Shown here: one piece after another, positions 30,139 through 37,768 of the stretch | How the letters are laid out: every line of letters begins with the position of its first letter | Position numbering within the stretch: position 1 is the stretch's first letter | Assembly: GCA_934132915.1 (NCBI GenBank) | Contig: CAKPAK010000004.1 | Coordinates: 1 to 37,768, forward strand | Direction of reading: 5' to 3' | Origin: an uncultured Bacilli bacterium | GTDB taxonomy: Bacteria > Bacillota_I > Bacilli_A > RF39 > UBA660 | DNA length: 37,768 bases | Notes under the pieces: model-generated | Told to the model about the DNA's origin: nothing | The model's database searches: none | What the model saw: the letters and a program-made list of their open reading frames with translations, nothing else | Position numbers and translations under genes: made by a program

Positions 30139-32697
30139 ATGAAAAAAGTAATATTAGTAGATGGGAATAATTTGTTGTTTAGAAGTTATTATGCCACGGC
30201 ATACTCAGGGAATTTGATGAAAAATAGTAAGGGTTTTCCAACTAATGGGTTATTTGGTTTTGTGAATATGTTGAATCGAATTATTCATGAAGATAATCCA
30301 GAATATCTTTTGGTTGCTTTTGATATGGGCAAGACGTTTCGGCATGAAAAATATGCTGATTATAAGGGGGGAAGAGAGGAAACTCCTGCGGATTTAAAGC
30401 GTCAATTTCCTGTTGCTAAAGAAATATTAAATGCAATGAATATTAAATATTTAGAAGTTCCTCAGTATGAGGCGGATGATATTATTGGTACTTATGCAAG
30501 GATGATTGATGAGAATTCGGATTATGAGGGATTAATTGTAAGTAGTGATAAGGACTTGTTGCAGTTAATTACTGATCGAGTTAGTGTAAAATTATTAAAA
30601 TCGAAGGATTATGTGATGATGAATCCAGAGTCTTTTCAAGATGTTTATGGTGTTGAGCCAGCTAGAATGGTTGATTTAAAAGGATTGATGGGAGATGCTT
30701 CTGATAATATTCCTGGGGTTAAAGGGATTGGAGAAAAAACGGCAATAAAATTACTTCGTGAATATCATGATTTAGATAATTTATATCGCCATATTGAAGA
30801 AATTAAAGGATCCGTTAAAAATAAGTTATTAGATGGGGTTAAAAGTGCTTTTGAAAGTAGAGAGATAGCGACGATTAATAAAGAAGTACCGGTTAATTAT
30901 TCGCTTAATGATTTGAAATTTTGTGCTGGTTTTTCCAAGCAATTAATGGATTTATATAATGAGTTAGAATTTTATTCTTTCTTAAAAAAAATGGATATGC
31001 CTGTTTCTTCTTTGTGTGTGGATTATCAGATTGCTGGTCGGGATGAACTAAAAAAAATTGATGAACCGGTTGCGATTTATGTGGATATGGATGGTGAAAA
31101 TTATCATCAATCGAATTTGATTGGTGTATCTTTGTATAGTGAACATTTTCAGTATTATATTCCTCGAGAGAATTTGTCTGATTTGTCTTTTCTTCAAGGT
31201 GAGGTATTTACTTATGATGTGAAGAAAAATTACTGTTTATTGAAAAAAAATGGCTTTTCTGTTCCTCATATGGTAATGGATGTGATGATTGCTAGTTATT
31301 TGTTAAATTATAATGTTAAGGAAGATATTGCTAATGTGGCGGCTAGTTTTGGATATGAATTAGAGTTTTACCAAAAGCGAGAAAAATTATCTTTAGATGA
31401 GATTGCGAAACGGAGTTTAAAGAAGGCTAAGTTCATTTATGAGATTACACCTAGACTTTACCAAGAGATGCAAGAAAATGAAGTATTTTCTCTTTATCAA
31501 GAGATTGAATTACCACTTAGTACTGTTTTAGCGAAGATGGAATTAGAGGGAATTCGTTGCGATGTTCGTGTTTTGGAGGAAATGGGGAAAGAGATTCAAG
31601 AGCGAATTCAGATTTTGGAAAGACAAATTTATGATTATAGTGGAGTGGAATTTAATATTAGTAGTCCTAAACAGTTAGGGGAAGTTTTGTTTGAGAAGTT
31701 ATCTCTTCCTCATGGAAAGAAAAAGAAAACGGGGTATTCTACGGATGAGGCTACTTTATCTAAATTAAGGGAGTATCCAATTGTTAATGATGTTTTGGAA
31801 TATCGGATGTTATCCAAACTTTATAGTACTTATATTGAGGGGCTTAAGAATAATATTTTAGCGGATGGGAAAATTCATACGATTTATACGCAGACGTTGA
31901 CGAGGACAGGAAGGTTATCTTCGATGGAACCAAATTTGCAGAATATTCCTGTTCGGAGTGAGTATGGTAGGTTAATTCGAAAGGCTTTTGTTCCTAATGA
32001 TGGGGGGTGTCTTTTGAGTAGTGATTACTCGCAAATTGAACTTCGTATTTTTGCTCATTTAGCGAATATTGATGCGTTAAGGCAGGCGTTTAAAGATGGG
32101 GTGGATATTCATACGAAAACGGCTAGTGATATTTATGGTATTCCAATTGAGGAGGTTACTAGTAATATGCGTCGAAATGCAAAGGCGGTTAATTTTGGGA
32201 TTATTTATGGAATTAGTAGTTATGGTTTAGCTGGAGATTTGAATATTTCTCTTCGTGAGGCGCGTGAATTTATTGACCAGTATTTTTTGACTTTTCCTGG
32301 AATTAAGGCTTATATGGATGAGACGATCAAAAAAGCTCATGATCTTGGGTACGTTAAGACAATTATGAATCGAAAGCGTGTGATTGATGAGTTGAATAAT
32401 AGTAATTATATGATTAGAAGTATGGGGGAGCGTATGGCTTTAAATACGCCAATTCAAGGGAGTAGTGCGGATATTTTAAAGAAGGCGATGATCGAGATTG
32501 ATAAGCGTTTTGAGGCGTTAGGGTTGAAGAGTAAAATGTTGTTGCAGATTCATGATGAGTTAGATTTTAATGTTTATGATGATGAGTTAGAGATTGTTAA
32601 GCGGGAAGTTAAAAATATTATGGAGAATACTGTTTTACTTAGTGTGCCATTGAAAGTTGAGATTAATGTGGGGAAAAATTTATATGAAGCGAAGTAA
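30139..32697 (+). CDS. polA: DNA polymerase I
   Basis: PolA fills gaps, removes RNA primers and takes part in repair. The protein of 852 residues has three parts. The 5'-3' exonuclease (about 1-290) shows VDGNNLLFRSYY, VAFDMGKTFRHEKYADYKGGR and GVKGIGEKTA. The middle region has the 3'-5' exonuclease fold but lacks the usual DEDD acids, as in Bacillus-type enzymes. The polymerase domain has DYSQIELRIFAHLA, RRNAKAVNFGIIYG and QIHDELDF. ATG 30139 follows TAGGTGATT; an upstream GTG at 30130 has no spacing for a ribosome site. mutM follows within 14 bases. Confidence 0.97.
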   Translation: MKKVILVDGNNLLFRSYYATAYSGNLMKNSKGFPTNGLFGFVNMLNRIIHEDNPEYLLVAFDMGKTFRHEKYADYKGGREETPADLKRQFPVAKEILNAMNIKYLEVPQYEADDIIGTYARMIDENSDYEGLIVSSDKDLLQLITDRVSVKLLKSKDYVMMNPESFQDVYGVEPARMVDLKGLMGDASDNIPGVKGIGEKTAIKLLREYHDLDNLYRHIEEIKGSVKNKLLDGVKSAFESREIATINKEVPVNYSLNDLKFCAGFSKQLMDLYNELEFYSFLKKMDMPVSSLCVDYQIAGRDELKKIDEPVAIYVDMDGENYHQSNLIGVSLYSEHFQYYIPRENLSDLSFLQGEVFTYDVKKNYCLLKKNGFSVPHMVMDVMIASYLLNYNVKEDIANVAASFGYELEFYQKREKLSLDEIAKRSLKKAKFIYEITPRLYQEMQENEVFSLYQEIELPLSTVLAKMELEGIRCDVRVLEEMGKEIQERIQILERQIYDYSGVEFNISSPKQLGEVLFEKLSLPHGKKKKTGYSTDEATLSKLREYPIVNDVLEYRMLSKLYSTYIEGLKNNILADGKIHTIYTQTLTRTGRLSSMEPNLQNIPVRSEYGRLIRKAFVPNDGGCLLSSDYSQIELRIFAHLANIDALRQAFKDGVDIHTKTASDIYGIPIEEVTSNMRRNAKAVNFGIIYGISSYGLAGDLNISLREAREFIDQYFLTFPGIKAYMDETIKKAHDLGYVKTIMNRKRVIDELNNSNYMIRSMGERMALNTPIQGSSADILKKAMIEIDKRFEALGLKSKMLLQIHDELDFNVYDDELEIVKREVKNIMENTVLLSVPLKVEINVGKNLYEAK

Positions 32698-32711
32698 AGG
32701 GGGAGAGGAAA

Positions 32712-33539
32712 ATGCCAGAATTGCCAGAGGTAGAAACCGTAGTTCGAGGGTTACGGGAAAAAGTACTGAATCAAAAAATTGAACAAGTTCGTGTTTTTTA
32801 TGAAGGAATTATTGCTTATCCTAGTGTGGATGATTTTAAAGCAAAAATTAGCAATCAGACGATTCATGAGATAAAGAGATATGGAAAGTGGATTATTTTT
32901 GTTTTGGATGAGGATGTTTTGCTTTCTCATTTGCGCATGGAAGGAAAGTATTTTGTTCAAAATAGCGAGGAAGCATACAATCGACATGATCATATTGCTT
33001 TTGTTTTTTCAAATCATCTTGAGCTTCGGTATCGTGATGTAAGAAAGTTTGGGAAAATGTTACTTATTCCAAAGGCAAAGATTAATGAAATTGGTCCTTT
33101 TAAGGAAATGGGACTAGAGCCTTGGGATCCGGCTTTGACGGGGGATTATTTAAAAGAAAAGTTAAAGAAGAAAACACAGCCTATTAAGAGTAGTTTATTG
33201 GATCAGTCTATTATTGTTGGGATTGGAAATATTTATGCTGATGAAATTTTATTTCTTTGTCATCTTTCTCCTTTGAAAAAGTCTAATACTTTAACGGATG
33301 AGGAGAGGAAAAGTATTATTCGTTATACTAAAGAGGTTTTAGAGAAAGCGATTCAAAAAGGAGGGACAACCATTCGAAGCTATACTTCATTGAATGGGAT
33401 TCACGGGTTGTTTCAACAAGAATTATTGGTTCATGGTAAAGCGGGAAAACATTGTTCTTTTTGTGGAGAGATAATTTTAAAAATTAAGGTAGGTGGTCGG
33501 GGGACGTATTATTGTCCAAACTGTCAAAGAAATTCTTAG
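32712..33539 (+). CDS. mutM: formamidopyrimidine-DNA glycosylase
   Basis: MutM removes 8-oxoguanine and formamidopyrimidines and nicks the abasic site. It begins with the catalytic MPELPEVETVVRGL (Pro1 nucleophile after Met removal, Glu2). It contains the LLSHLRMEGKYF helix, the SSLLDQSIIVGIGNIYADEIL helix-two-turn-helix part, and a C-terminal zinc finger with CSFCG and CPNCQR. Length 275 is typical. It follows polA in an apparent repair operon, a pairing seen widely in Firmicutes, where coaE often comes next; here gpsB follows after a promoter. Confidence 0.97.
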   Translation: MPELPEVETVVRGLREKVLNQKIEQVRVFYEGIIAYPSVDDFKAKISNQTIHEIKRYGKWIIFVLDEDVLLSHLRMEGKYFVQNSEEAYNRHDHIAFVFSNHLELRYRDVRKFGKMLLIPKAKINEIGPFKEMGLEPWDPALTGDYLKEKLKKKTQPIKSSLLDQSIIVGIGNIYADEILFLCHLSPLKKSNTLTDEERKSIIRYTKEVLEKAIQKGGTTIRSYTSLNGIHGLFQQELLVHGKAGKHCSFCGEIILKIKVGGRGTYYCPNCQRNS

Positions 33540-33618
33540 TTGATCGATTTGACTAATCATAGAAACTGTGCTATATTCATATACGACTGATGTTACAACT
33601 GGTTTCTCGACCATTTTA

Positions 33619-33647
33619 TTGACAAATTTTTAATATTATTTTACAAT
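33619..33647 (+). promoter_or_regulatory. promoter of gpsB-rnpB
   Basis: TTGACA (33619-33624) and TACAAT (33642-33647), spacer 17 bases. Confidence 0.8.
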
Positions 33648-33670
33648 ATGTATTATAGAGGTGGTAGGGA

Positions 33671-33994
33671 ATGAATGATCGCATTATTCTTAGTAGTAAA
33701 GAAATTTTAGAAAAAGAATTTAAGATCGATGCTAGGGGGTATCGATTGCAAGAAGTGGATAAATTTTTGGATATTGTCATTCATGATTATAATGAATATA
33801 ATAGTATTATCAAGGAACTTGCAATTAAAAATAATCAGTTACATGAAGAAAATGAGAATTTAAAAAATGAAGTTCGTAATTTGAGATCGGATTTAGAAGC
33901 GTTGAAGCATACAGAAAAAGAAGTTACGAATGTTGATTTAATTCGAAGAGTCAGTCAACTAGAAAAAATTATTTTAGGAAATTCAAATAATTAA
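33671..33994 (+). CDS. gpsB: cell-division protein GpsB
   Basis: GpsB is a DivIVA-domain adaptor that coordinates penicillin-binding proteins between division and elongation. The N-terminal DivIVA domain reads RGYRLQEVDKFLDIVIHDYNEY, followed by a coiled coil (about 35-80). The short C-terminal trimerisation helix VDLIRRVSQLEKIILG, typical of GpsB and absent from DivIVA itself, completes the 107-residue protein. Its direct proximity to the RNase P RNA gene is the Bacillus arrangement. The TAA stop lies within the 5' arm of rnpB helix P1. Confidence 0.92.
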   Translation: MNDRIILSSKEILEKEFKIDARGYRLQEVDKFLDIVIHDYNEYNSIIKELAIKNNQLHEENENLKNEVRNLRSDLEALKHTEKEVTNVDLIRRVSQLEKIILGNSNN

Positions 33995-34347
33995 TCTAGG
34001 TAAACGCTGCGATTTATTCGTAGAGGAAAGTCCACGCTTACACTATCTGGGATGATAGTAGTGATTGTGCTTAGGGAAAAAATAACCTAAGGAAGTTTTT
34101 ACTTACGGCGTTTTCTGTTTTCTAAGGATTTATCTATGAAAACAGAAGCATAAAGTGCCACAGTGACGAATTTTATAGAAATATAAAAGTGAAACGAGGT
34201 AAACCCCACAAGTAAGAAACCCAAATTATGGTAGGGGAGCTAGTGAATCGAGAAAAAGAATTGGTTCTTAGATAGCATGTGCTATAGATAAATGTTTACC
34301 GCCTAACTTGTTAGGTACAGAACGTGGCTTATAAGATTTATATTATT
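33986..34347 (+). ncRNA. rnpB: RNase P RNA, class B
   Basis: The catalytic RNA that matures tRNA 5' ends. The conserved segments are the GAGGAAAGTCCACGCT start (34023-34038), the AGAAACCC (34217) and ACAGAACGTGGCTTATAAG (34317-34335) regions, and the gpsB neighbour. P1 can form from AAATAATTAATCT at about 33985 pairing with AGATTTATATTATTT at the 3' end, so it overlaps the gpsB stop codon. The exact ends are approximate. No obvious intrinsic terminator follows before rodZ. Confidence 0.95.
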
Positions 34348-34384
34348 TAGTTTGTTAGGAATAATTTGTTATTTAGGAGATTAT

Positions 34385-34861
34385 ATGAAAGAAATAGGTT
34401 TAAAATTAAAGTTAAAGAGGGAAGAAAATGGTGTTTCTATTGAAGAAGCAGCCTCGGACTTGAATATGCGAGTAAGCCAACTTTTAAGTATTGAAGAGGG
34501 AAAAAAAGAGGATTTTAAGGATGTTTTTTCATTGAAATACTTTATTCGGGATTATGCGAAATATTTAGGGCTAGATGGTGAGAAAATTCTAGATGATTTT
34601 AATGAATACTTATTTGAGGAGACTTCTAAGATTTCTTTAGAGGAGATTGAAGAAGCAAAAAAAGAGAAAGAAATGCGGGAGAAGGATATGAAGATTTTAT
34701 CTCCATATACGAAAACTAGTAAGGATAAGAAGAGAATTTTGGTGATAGGGATTGTTTCTGTTTTTCTTTGTCTTGTTGGATTGATTTGCTATGTTGTTGT
34801 TCGAAATCAAAATAAAAGTGATTTTGTGAGGGATGAGGTTAGTTTTAAGATTGGAGATTAG
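34385..34861 (+). CDS. rodZ: RodZ-like helix-turn-helix membrane protein
   Basis: RodZ links MreB cytoskeleton and cell-wall elongation. The N-terminal helix-turn-helix (about 8-55; EENGVSIEEAASDLNMRVSQLLSIEEG) matches the RodZ XRE-type domain. A charged linker follows, then a single transmembrane helix (about 120-140, RILVIGIVSVFLCLVGLICY) and a short extracellular tail of about 20 residues, much shorter than classical RodZ. The start is ATG 34385, after AGGAGATT. It directly precedes pgsA, the usual ymfM-pgsA order in Firmicutes. Confidence 0.8.
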   Translation: MKEIGLKLKLKREENGVSIEEAASDLNMRVSQLLSIEEGKKEDFKDVFSLKYFIRDYAKYLGLDGEKILDDFNEYLFEETSKISLEEIEEAKKEKEMREKDMKILSPYTKTSKDKKRILVIGIVSVFLCLVGLICYVVVRNQNKSDFVRDEVSFKIGD

Positions 34862-34866
34862 TATTT

Positions 34867-35460
34867 ATGAATTTGGCTAATAAGATTACAATGTCTCGGG
34901 TAGTTTTATCTCTTGTGATTATGATTATCTTGTTATTTCCTTTTGAAGGGTTAGGAATTGATTTGCCTACTTTTTTGGTTGGGGGAAAAATTTTAATTGA
35001 ACTTAGGTATGTGGTAGCAGGATGTTTGTTTGTTATTGCGTCTCTTACTGATTTTTTAGATGGTTATGTTGCTCGGCGTTATCATATGGTAACGGATTTT
35101 GGGAAAATGGTCGATGCGATTAGTGATAAGATGCTTACGAATTCTTTGCTTGTTATTTTAGCGTCTAGTCATATGATTAGCCCTGTTATTGCTGTTGTTT
35201 TTATTGTTCGGGATATTACCGTTGATTCGATTAAAATGGTGATTGGAAATAAGGGTCATGCGGTTGCAGCGATTGGAATTGCGAAATTAAAGACAGCAAC
35301 TTTGATGGTGGGATTAGCGCTTACTTTATTTTACAATTTACCTTTTGAATTGATTGGGATTCGGGTAAGTGATTGTTTGTTGATTATTTCTGCTATTTTA
35401 TCTGTTATTTCTGGATTTCAATATTATGTTATGGCAAGACCTTATATTGAAGCAAAGTAA
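34867..35460 (+). CDS. pgsA: CDP-diacylglycerol-glycerol-3-phosphate 3-phosphatidyltransferase
   Basis: PgsA makes phosphatidylglycerophosphate, the precursor of phosphatidylglycerol. The CDP-alcohol phosphotransferase signature, DG-x2-AR-x8-G-x3-D-x3-D, is present as DGYVARR followed by GKMVDAISD. The 197-residue protein has six hydrophobic helices. It starts 5 bases after rodZ and is followed by a bidirectional terminator. Confidence 0.95.
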   Translation: MNLANKITMSRVVLSLVIMIILLFPFEGLGIDLPTFLVGGKILIELRYVVAGCLFVIASLTDFLDGYVARRYHMVTDFGKMVDAISDKMLTNSLLVILASSHMISPVIAVVFIVRDITVDSIKMVIGNKGHAVAAIGIAKLKTATLMVGLALTLFYNLPFELIGIRVSDCLLIISAILSVISGFQYYVMARPYIEAK

Positions 35461-35491
35461 AAAGAGTGATTGTTTTTCACTCATTTTTTTA
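35459..35491. terminator. bidirectional terminator between pgsA and the acyltransferase
   Basis: GAGTGA (35464-35469) and TCACTC (35477-35482) form the stem, with T residues on both strands. The minus-strand stop codon lies inside it. Confidence 0.8.
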
Positions 35492-36044
35492 TGAAATAAT
35501 CTTGATAACTTTTTTGGTGGATTATTTTTGCGGGACATCCTGCTAGGGTAACATTCTTAGAAAAACTTTTGGTGACGACGGCATTTGTCCCGATGATGGT
35601 GTTGTTGCCGATGGTGATATTTCCGATGATTCTAGCTCCTGGTCCTATCCAGACATGATTTCCAATTTGAGGAGATGCAGATTCGGTTCCGATGTTTTTG
35701 CCGATGGTTGTCATTGGATGGATTTTTAAGTATTTTCCGATTTTGGCGTTTTTATTGATGTAAATTGGCCCGAGATGGACGATGCACAACCCTTCTTCAA
35801 TTGTATTGATGGGGAGAAAAATAGAATACTGAATGGATTTTTTCTCGAAATTGTGTTTTAAAAAAAGATAATGAATTTTTCCTAGAATGTCTTTTCGACA
35901 ATTGTGGTAATATTCTACTTTTCTATAGAGTTTTATAAATTTCAGGATTGTTTTTAATTCGTAGGTAAATAAGGGGTAACTATCATAGTAGACTTCTTTT
36001 TCTATTTTGATATATCTTTTATAGTCTGATTTATTTTTTATCAT
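35481..36044 (-). CDS. hexapeptide-repeat acyltransferase, serine-acetyltransferase-like
   Basis: The 187-residue protein has a helical N-terminal third and a left-handed beta-helix of hexapeptide repeats from about residue 100 (IGKYLKIHPMTTIGKNIG, IGNHVWIGPGARIIGNITIG, IGNNTIIGTNAVVTKSF). It ends AGCPAKIIHQKS, the typical close of CysE/capsule-type acetyltransferases. The catalytic His is likely in the HPMTTIG repeat. Serine O-acetyltransferase is possible, but no cysteine biosynthesis gene is nearby; a surface-polysaccharide acetyltransferase is equally likely. Confidence 0.85.
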   Translation of the reverse strand: MIKNKSDYKRYIKIEKEVYYDSYPLFTYELKTILKFIKLYRKVEYYHNCRKDILGKIHYLFLKHNFEKKSIQYSIFLPINTIEEGLCIVHLGPIYINKNAKIGKYLKIHPMTTIGKNIGTESASPQIGNHVWIGPGARIIGNITIGNNTIIGTNAVVTKSFSKNVTLAGCPAKIIHQKSYQDYFIKK

Positions 36045-36196
36045 GAAGTATCTTCCTTTTCTTTTCTTGTATTATATCATTCTTTTTTTGGAGAAGTAAA
36101 TGCTATTTCATTCTTTTTTTAGAGTTGACGAAATGAATAGACTGTGTATAATAATGAGTTAATTTATTGTTTTTTTAGAAAAGGGATGTGATTGCT

Positions 36197-37444
36197 GTGA
36201 AGGTAGAAATGGAAGATGATTTTAAGACTCGGAGAATTGTTACTTTGATTATTCAGGAAAATTATCAATTTGATTATGTTGAAATGCGTGCGGATTGGTT
36301 AGATAGGAAGAACTATGAGAAAGGCAAGATTTATCAGAAATCAGTTCATATTCCCATTCAGGATATTAATCGATATGTTTTAATGGCTTTTTCAGATGAT
36401 CGGGATTATTTTAATCGAAATTGTTATGCGGTTCTTGAAGAAGAGAATCCTTGTTGTTTTTTTCTTTATGATAAATTAGATGGTAAGCAGGGGACAAGGA
36501 TTATTTTTCAGTTTAAGGATAAAGAAGTTTGTTCTCAATATGAAAATGGAAATTATGATTTTAATTTGATAACGAGGAAGGTTCATTCCGCTGTTAATAC
36601 GGCGAAATATTATTTAAATTTAGTGAATTCTGGGGATCGGAGTGAAAAGCCTTATGAGGCTCTTTTCGATATTTCTCTAGATGAGAGAAAGATGGCTCAG
36701 GCTTATTTAGATTTTCGTTCTTTTTCGAAGAAGAAATTAAATTTGTTGGTGGTATTATTTTTTGCTAATTTGATTTCACTTCCTTTTTCGTCTAGTTTGT
36801 TTTTTCTTTTTGGTAAGGGAGTTTTACTCGCTTTGTTATCTAAAACTCTTTTTACTAACTTTAAAAATTATCACCTTTATCATTATGACTTTTTGAAGCG
36901 ATCAAAAGATTTTCTGATGGGAATTTTGGGAAGAGGAGAAAAAGAGTTTCAGACAATCGAAAATAAAGATAATGCATATTCTTTAGGAGAAAGAGGGAAA
37001 AAAGAAGAAGAGGGATTAAAAAAGGAAAAAAAGCCTGAGATAAAGTTTGAAAGTAAGGATGAGGTTCTTGTTGAAATTGCGCGTTTAACAGATGAGATGT
37101 ATGATTTACAAAAGAAGGGTTTTGATTGTTCAGAATATGCTTTGATGCTTGAAGAAATTTTGAAAGATTATAATGATAAAAAAGAGGCTCTTAAAAAAGA
37201 TGAATTTGGGTATTTTGAGTGTTTCGCTTCTCTTCAGGATGATGTGATAAGAAAATTGATTGATTTGAAGTATCAATTTGATTTAGCTTTAAAGGATGTT
37301 AAGGAGCAAATGGTTTATTCAAAGGATTTAGAAGAGGTCTTTGCTAAAATTAATGATTTAAGGAATAATCAGGATCAAAGTAGGTTTGGTGCTTTTGAAA
37401 GAGAAAATCAAGGAAAGAGAAAGATTTTGCGTAAAAAAAGGTAA
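36197..37444 (+). CDS. large protein with membrane segment and coiled coil, function unknown
   Basis: I do not recognise this protein of about 415 residues. The first ~175 residues look like a soluble alpha/beta domain. Two hydrophobic stretches follow (about 180-215), then a highly charged Lys/Glu region and a long helical coiled-coil region (about 290-400). Its final residues are strongly basic (GKRKILRKKR). The start is uncertain: GTG 36197 lies 9 bases from AAGGGAT and is chosen, with GTG 36188 and ATG 36209 as alternatives. Its stop overlaps the start of the small membrane ORF that follows (TAATG at 37442-37446). Confidence 0.65.
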   Translation: MKVEMEDDFKTRRIVTLIIQENYQFDYVEMRADWLDRKNYEKGKIYQKSVHIPIQDINRYVLMAFSDDRDYFNRNCYAVLEEENPCCFFLYDKLDGKQGTRIIFQFKDKEVCSQYENGNYDFNLITRKVHSAVNTAKYYLNLVNSGDRSEKPYEALFDISLDERKMAQAYLDFRSFSKKKLNLLVVLFFANLISLPFSSSLFFLFGKGVLLALLSKTLFTNFKNYHLYHYDFLKRSKDFLMGILGRGEKEFQTIENKDNAYSLGERGKKEEEGLKKEKKPEIKFESKDEVLVEIARLTDEMYDLQKKGFDCSEYALMLEEILKDYNDKKEALKKDEFGYFECFASLQDDVIRKLIDLKYQFDLALKDVKEQMVYSKDLEEVFAKINDLRNNQDQSRFGAFERENQGKRKILRKKR

Positions 37445-37566
37445 TGATTTCCCTAGATTTTTTAAAATGGGTGGGTGCAATAGAGATGTTTTTATGGTTT
37501 CTTTTTGCGGTGGGAATTTTATTTGTGAATTTATCGATGAAATTTCTCTTTTTTGTTAAAATATAA
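37444..37566 (+). CDS. 40-residue single-helix membrane microprotein
   Basis: A frame of 40 codons begins at the ATG overlapping the upstream stop codon (TAATG) and ends TAA. It encodes MISLDFLKWVGAIEMFLWFLF and a continuation forming one strong transmembrane helix with a few polar ends. The coupling arrangement and membrane-like composition favour a real small gene, though short AT-rich frames can look like this by chance. No family is known to me. Confidence 0.4.
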   Translation: MISLDFLKWVGAIEMFLWFLFAVGILFVNLSMKFLFFVKI

Positions 37567-37642
37567 GATTTTTTCCATTTTGGATAAAAGAGCAAAAATT
37601 TAAATTAAATTCATGTTTCCATTATTTTCTTTCGAAATAAAG

Positions 37643-37671
37643 TTGACTTTTTGAAAAAAAAAATATACAAT
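37643..37671 (+). promoter_or_regulatory. promoter of the tRNA-Glu gene
   Basis: TTGACT (37643-37648) and TACAAT (37666-37671) with a 17-base spacer, 21 bases before the tRNA. Confidence 0.8.
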
Positions 37672-37692
37672 TGGTATTGTCAAGTGAGATAT

Positions 37693-37768
37693 GGCCTGTT
37701 GGTGAAGTGGTTTAACACGCGCGCCTCTCAAGCTCGTATTCACGGGTTCAAACCCCGTACAGGCTACC
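37693..37768 (+). tRNA. tRNA-Glu (anticodon CUC)
   Basis: The acceptor stem pairs GGCCTGT with ACAGGCT (first pair G-U). The D-stem GTG/CAC, the anticodon loop CTCTCAA (anticodon CTC, with T33 before and A37 after), and the T-stem ACGGG/CCCGT with TTCAAAC loop are all present. The anticodon stem CGCGC/GCTCG has one C-U mismatch. The sequence ends ACC at the window edge, so the encoded CCA may continue beyond it. Overall similarity is to Bacillus tRNA-Glu. Confidence 0.88.

Noticed and set aside
1..37768. CRISPR arrays, insertion sequences, rRNA genes
   Set aside because: No regularly spaced repeats, no complete transposase frame and no rRNA segments were seen on either strand.

Overview
The window is about 38 kb of AT-rich chromosome from a Gram-positive bacterium with peptidoglycan. 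The most likely source is an uncultivated gut lineage of Bacilli, near the RF39, Erysipelotrichales or Tenericutes-like groups. The evidence is a class B RNase P RNA next to gpsB, a tyrosine T-box leader, the rplU-prp-rpmA operon with an L27 that carries the Prp-cleaved N-terminal extension, an RNase J family protein, RodA, RodZ and GpsB, and the rodZ-pgsA and ylbJ-ylbL neighbourhoods. UGA is used as a stop (for example after the 6791, 9625 and 19706 genes), so the genetic code is the standard one and not the mycoplasma code. The placement is inference; no phylogeny was run.

Layout. 1-1200: L21 leader and rplU-prp-rpmA. 1236-2081: an unrecognised membrane protein. 2276-4600: a decayed mobile island holding an intact AbiEi antitoxin, a truncated AbiEii toxin joined to a frameshifted membrane-protein relic, and a broken tyrosine integrase on the minus strand. 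4802-7705: transketolase, a zinc-ribbon membrane protein and MscL. 7782-10710: small membrane proteins, a SpoIIM-like protein and an MFS-like transporter. 10719-15146: an SDR oxidoreductase, an RNase J-like protein with altered catalytic residues, a GNAT-cytidine-deaminase-like fusion and a zinc-type solute-binding lipoprotein that has lost its usual histidines. 15274-17872: RNase III, rhomboid protease, a small protein and RodA. 17983-19596: a membrane-anchored protein with two related extracellular repeats. 19706-23203: Dtd, an AI-2E family permease, YlbJ and YlbL. 23303-25087: a secreted or anchored protein with a long Ser/Thr/Asp stalk and a helveticin-J-like globular domain. 25133-27564: T-box-tyrS and rpsD with its leader. 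27731-29990: a surface protein combining dockerin-like, cohesin-like and cadherin-like modules, then a VirB2-pilin-like small protein. 30139-33539: polA and mutM. 33671-35460: gpsB, rnpB, rodZ, pgsA. 35481-37768: a hexapeptide acyltransferase, an unrecognised membrane/coiled-coil protein, a 40-residue membrane microprotein and a tRNA-Glu.

Most of the window is housekeeping: translation, RNA processing, cell-wall elongation and division, and DNA repair. The accessory content is the decayed AbiE island plus three or four surface proteins (17983, 23303, 27731, 29643), which together look like an envelope or adhesion toolkit. The strongest candidates for new biology are the cohesin-plus-dockerin protein beside the pilin-like gene, the helveticin-like stalked protein, several enzymes or binding proteins that keep their fold but have changed catalytic residues (RNase J-like, GNAT-CDA, TroA-like), and a recurring hairpin built on an AATACTTA/TAAGTATT core.
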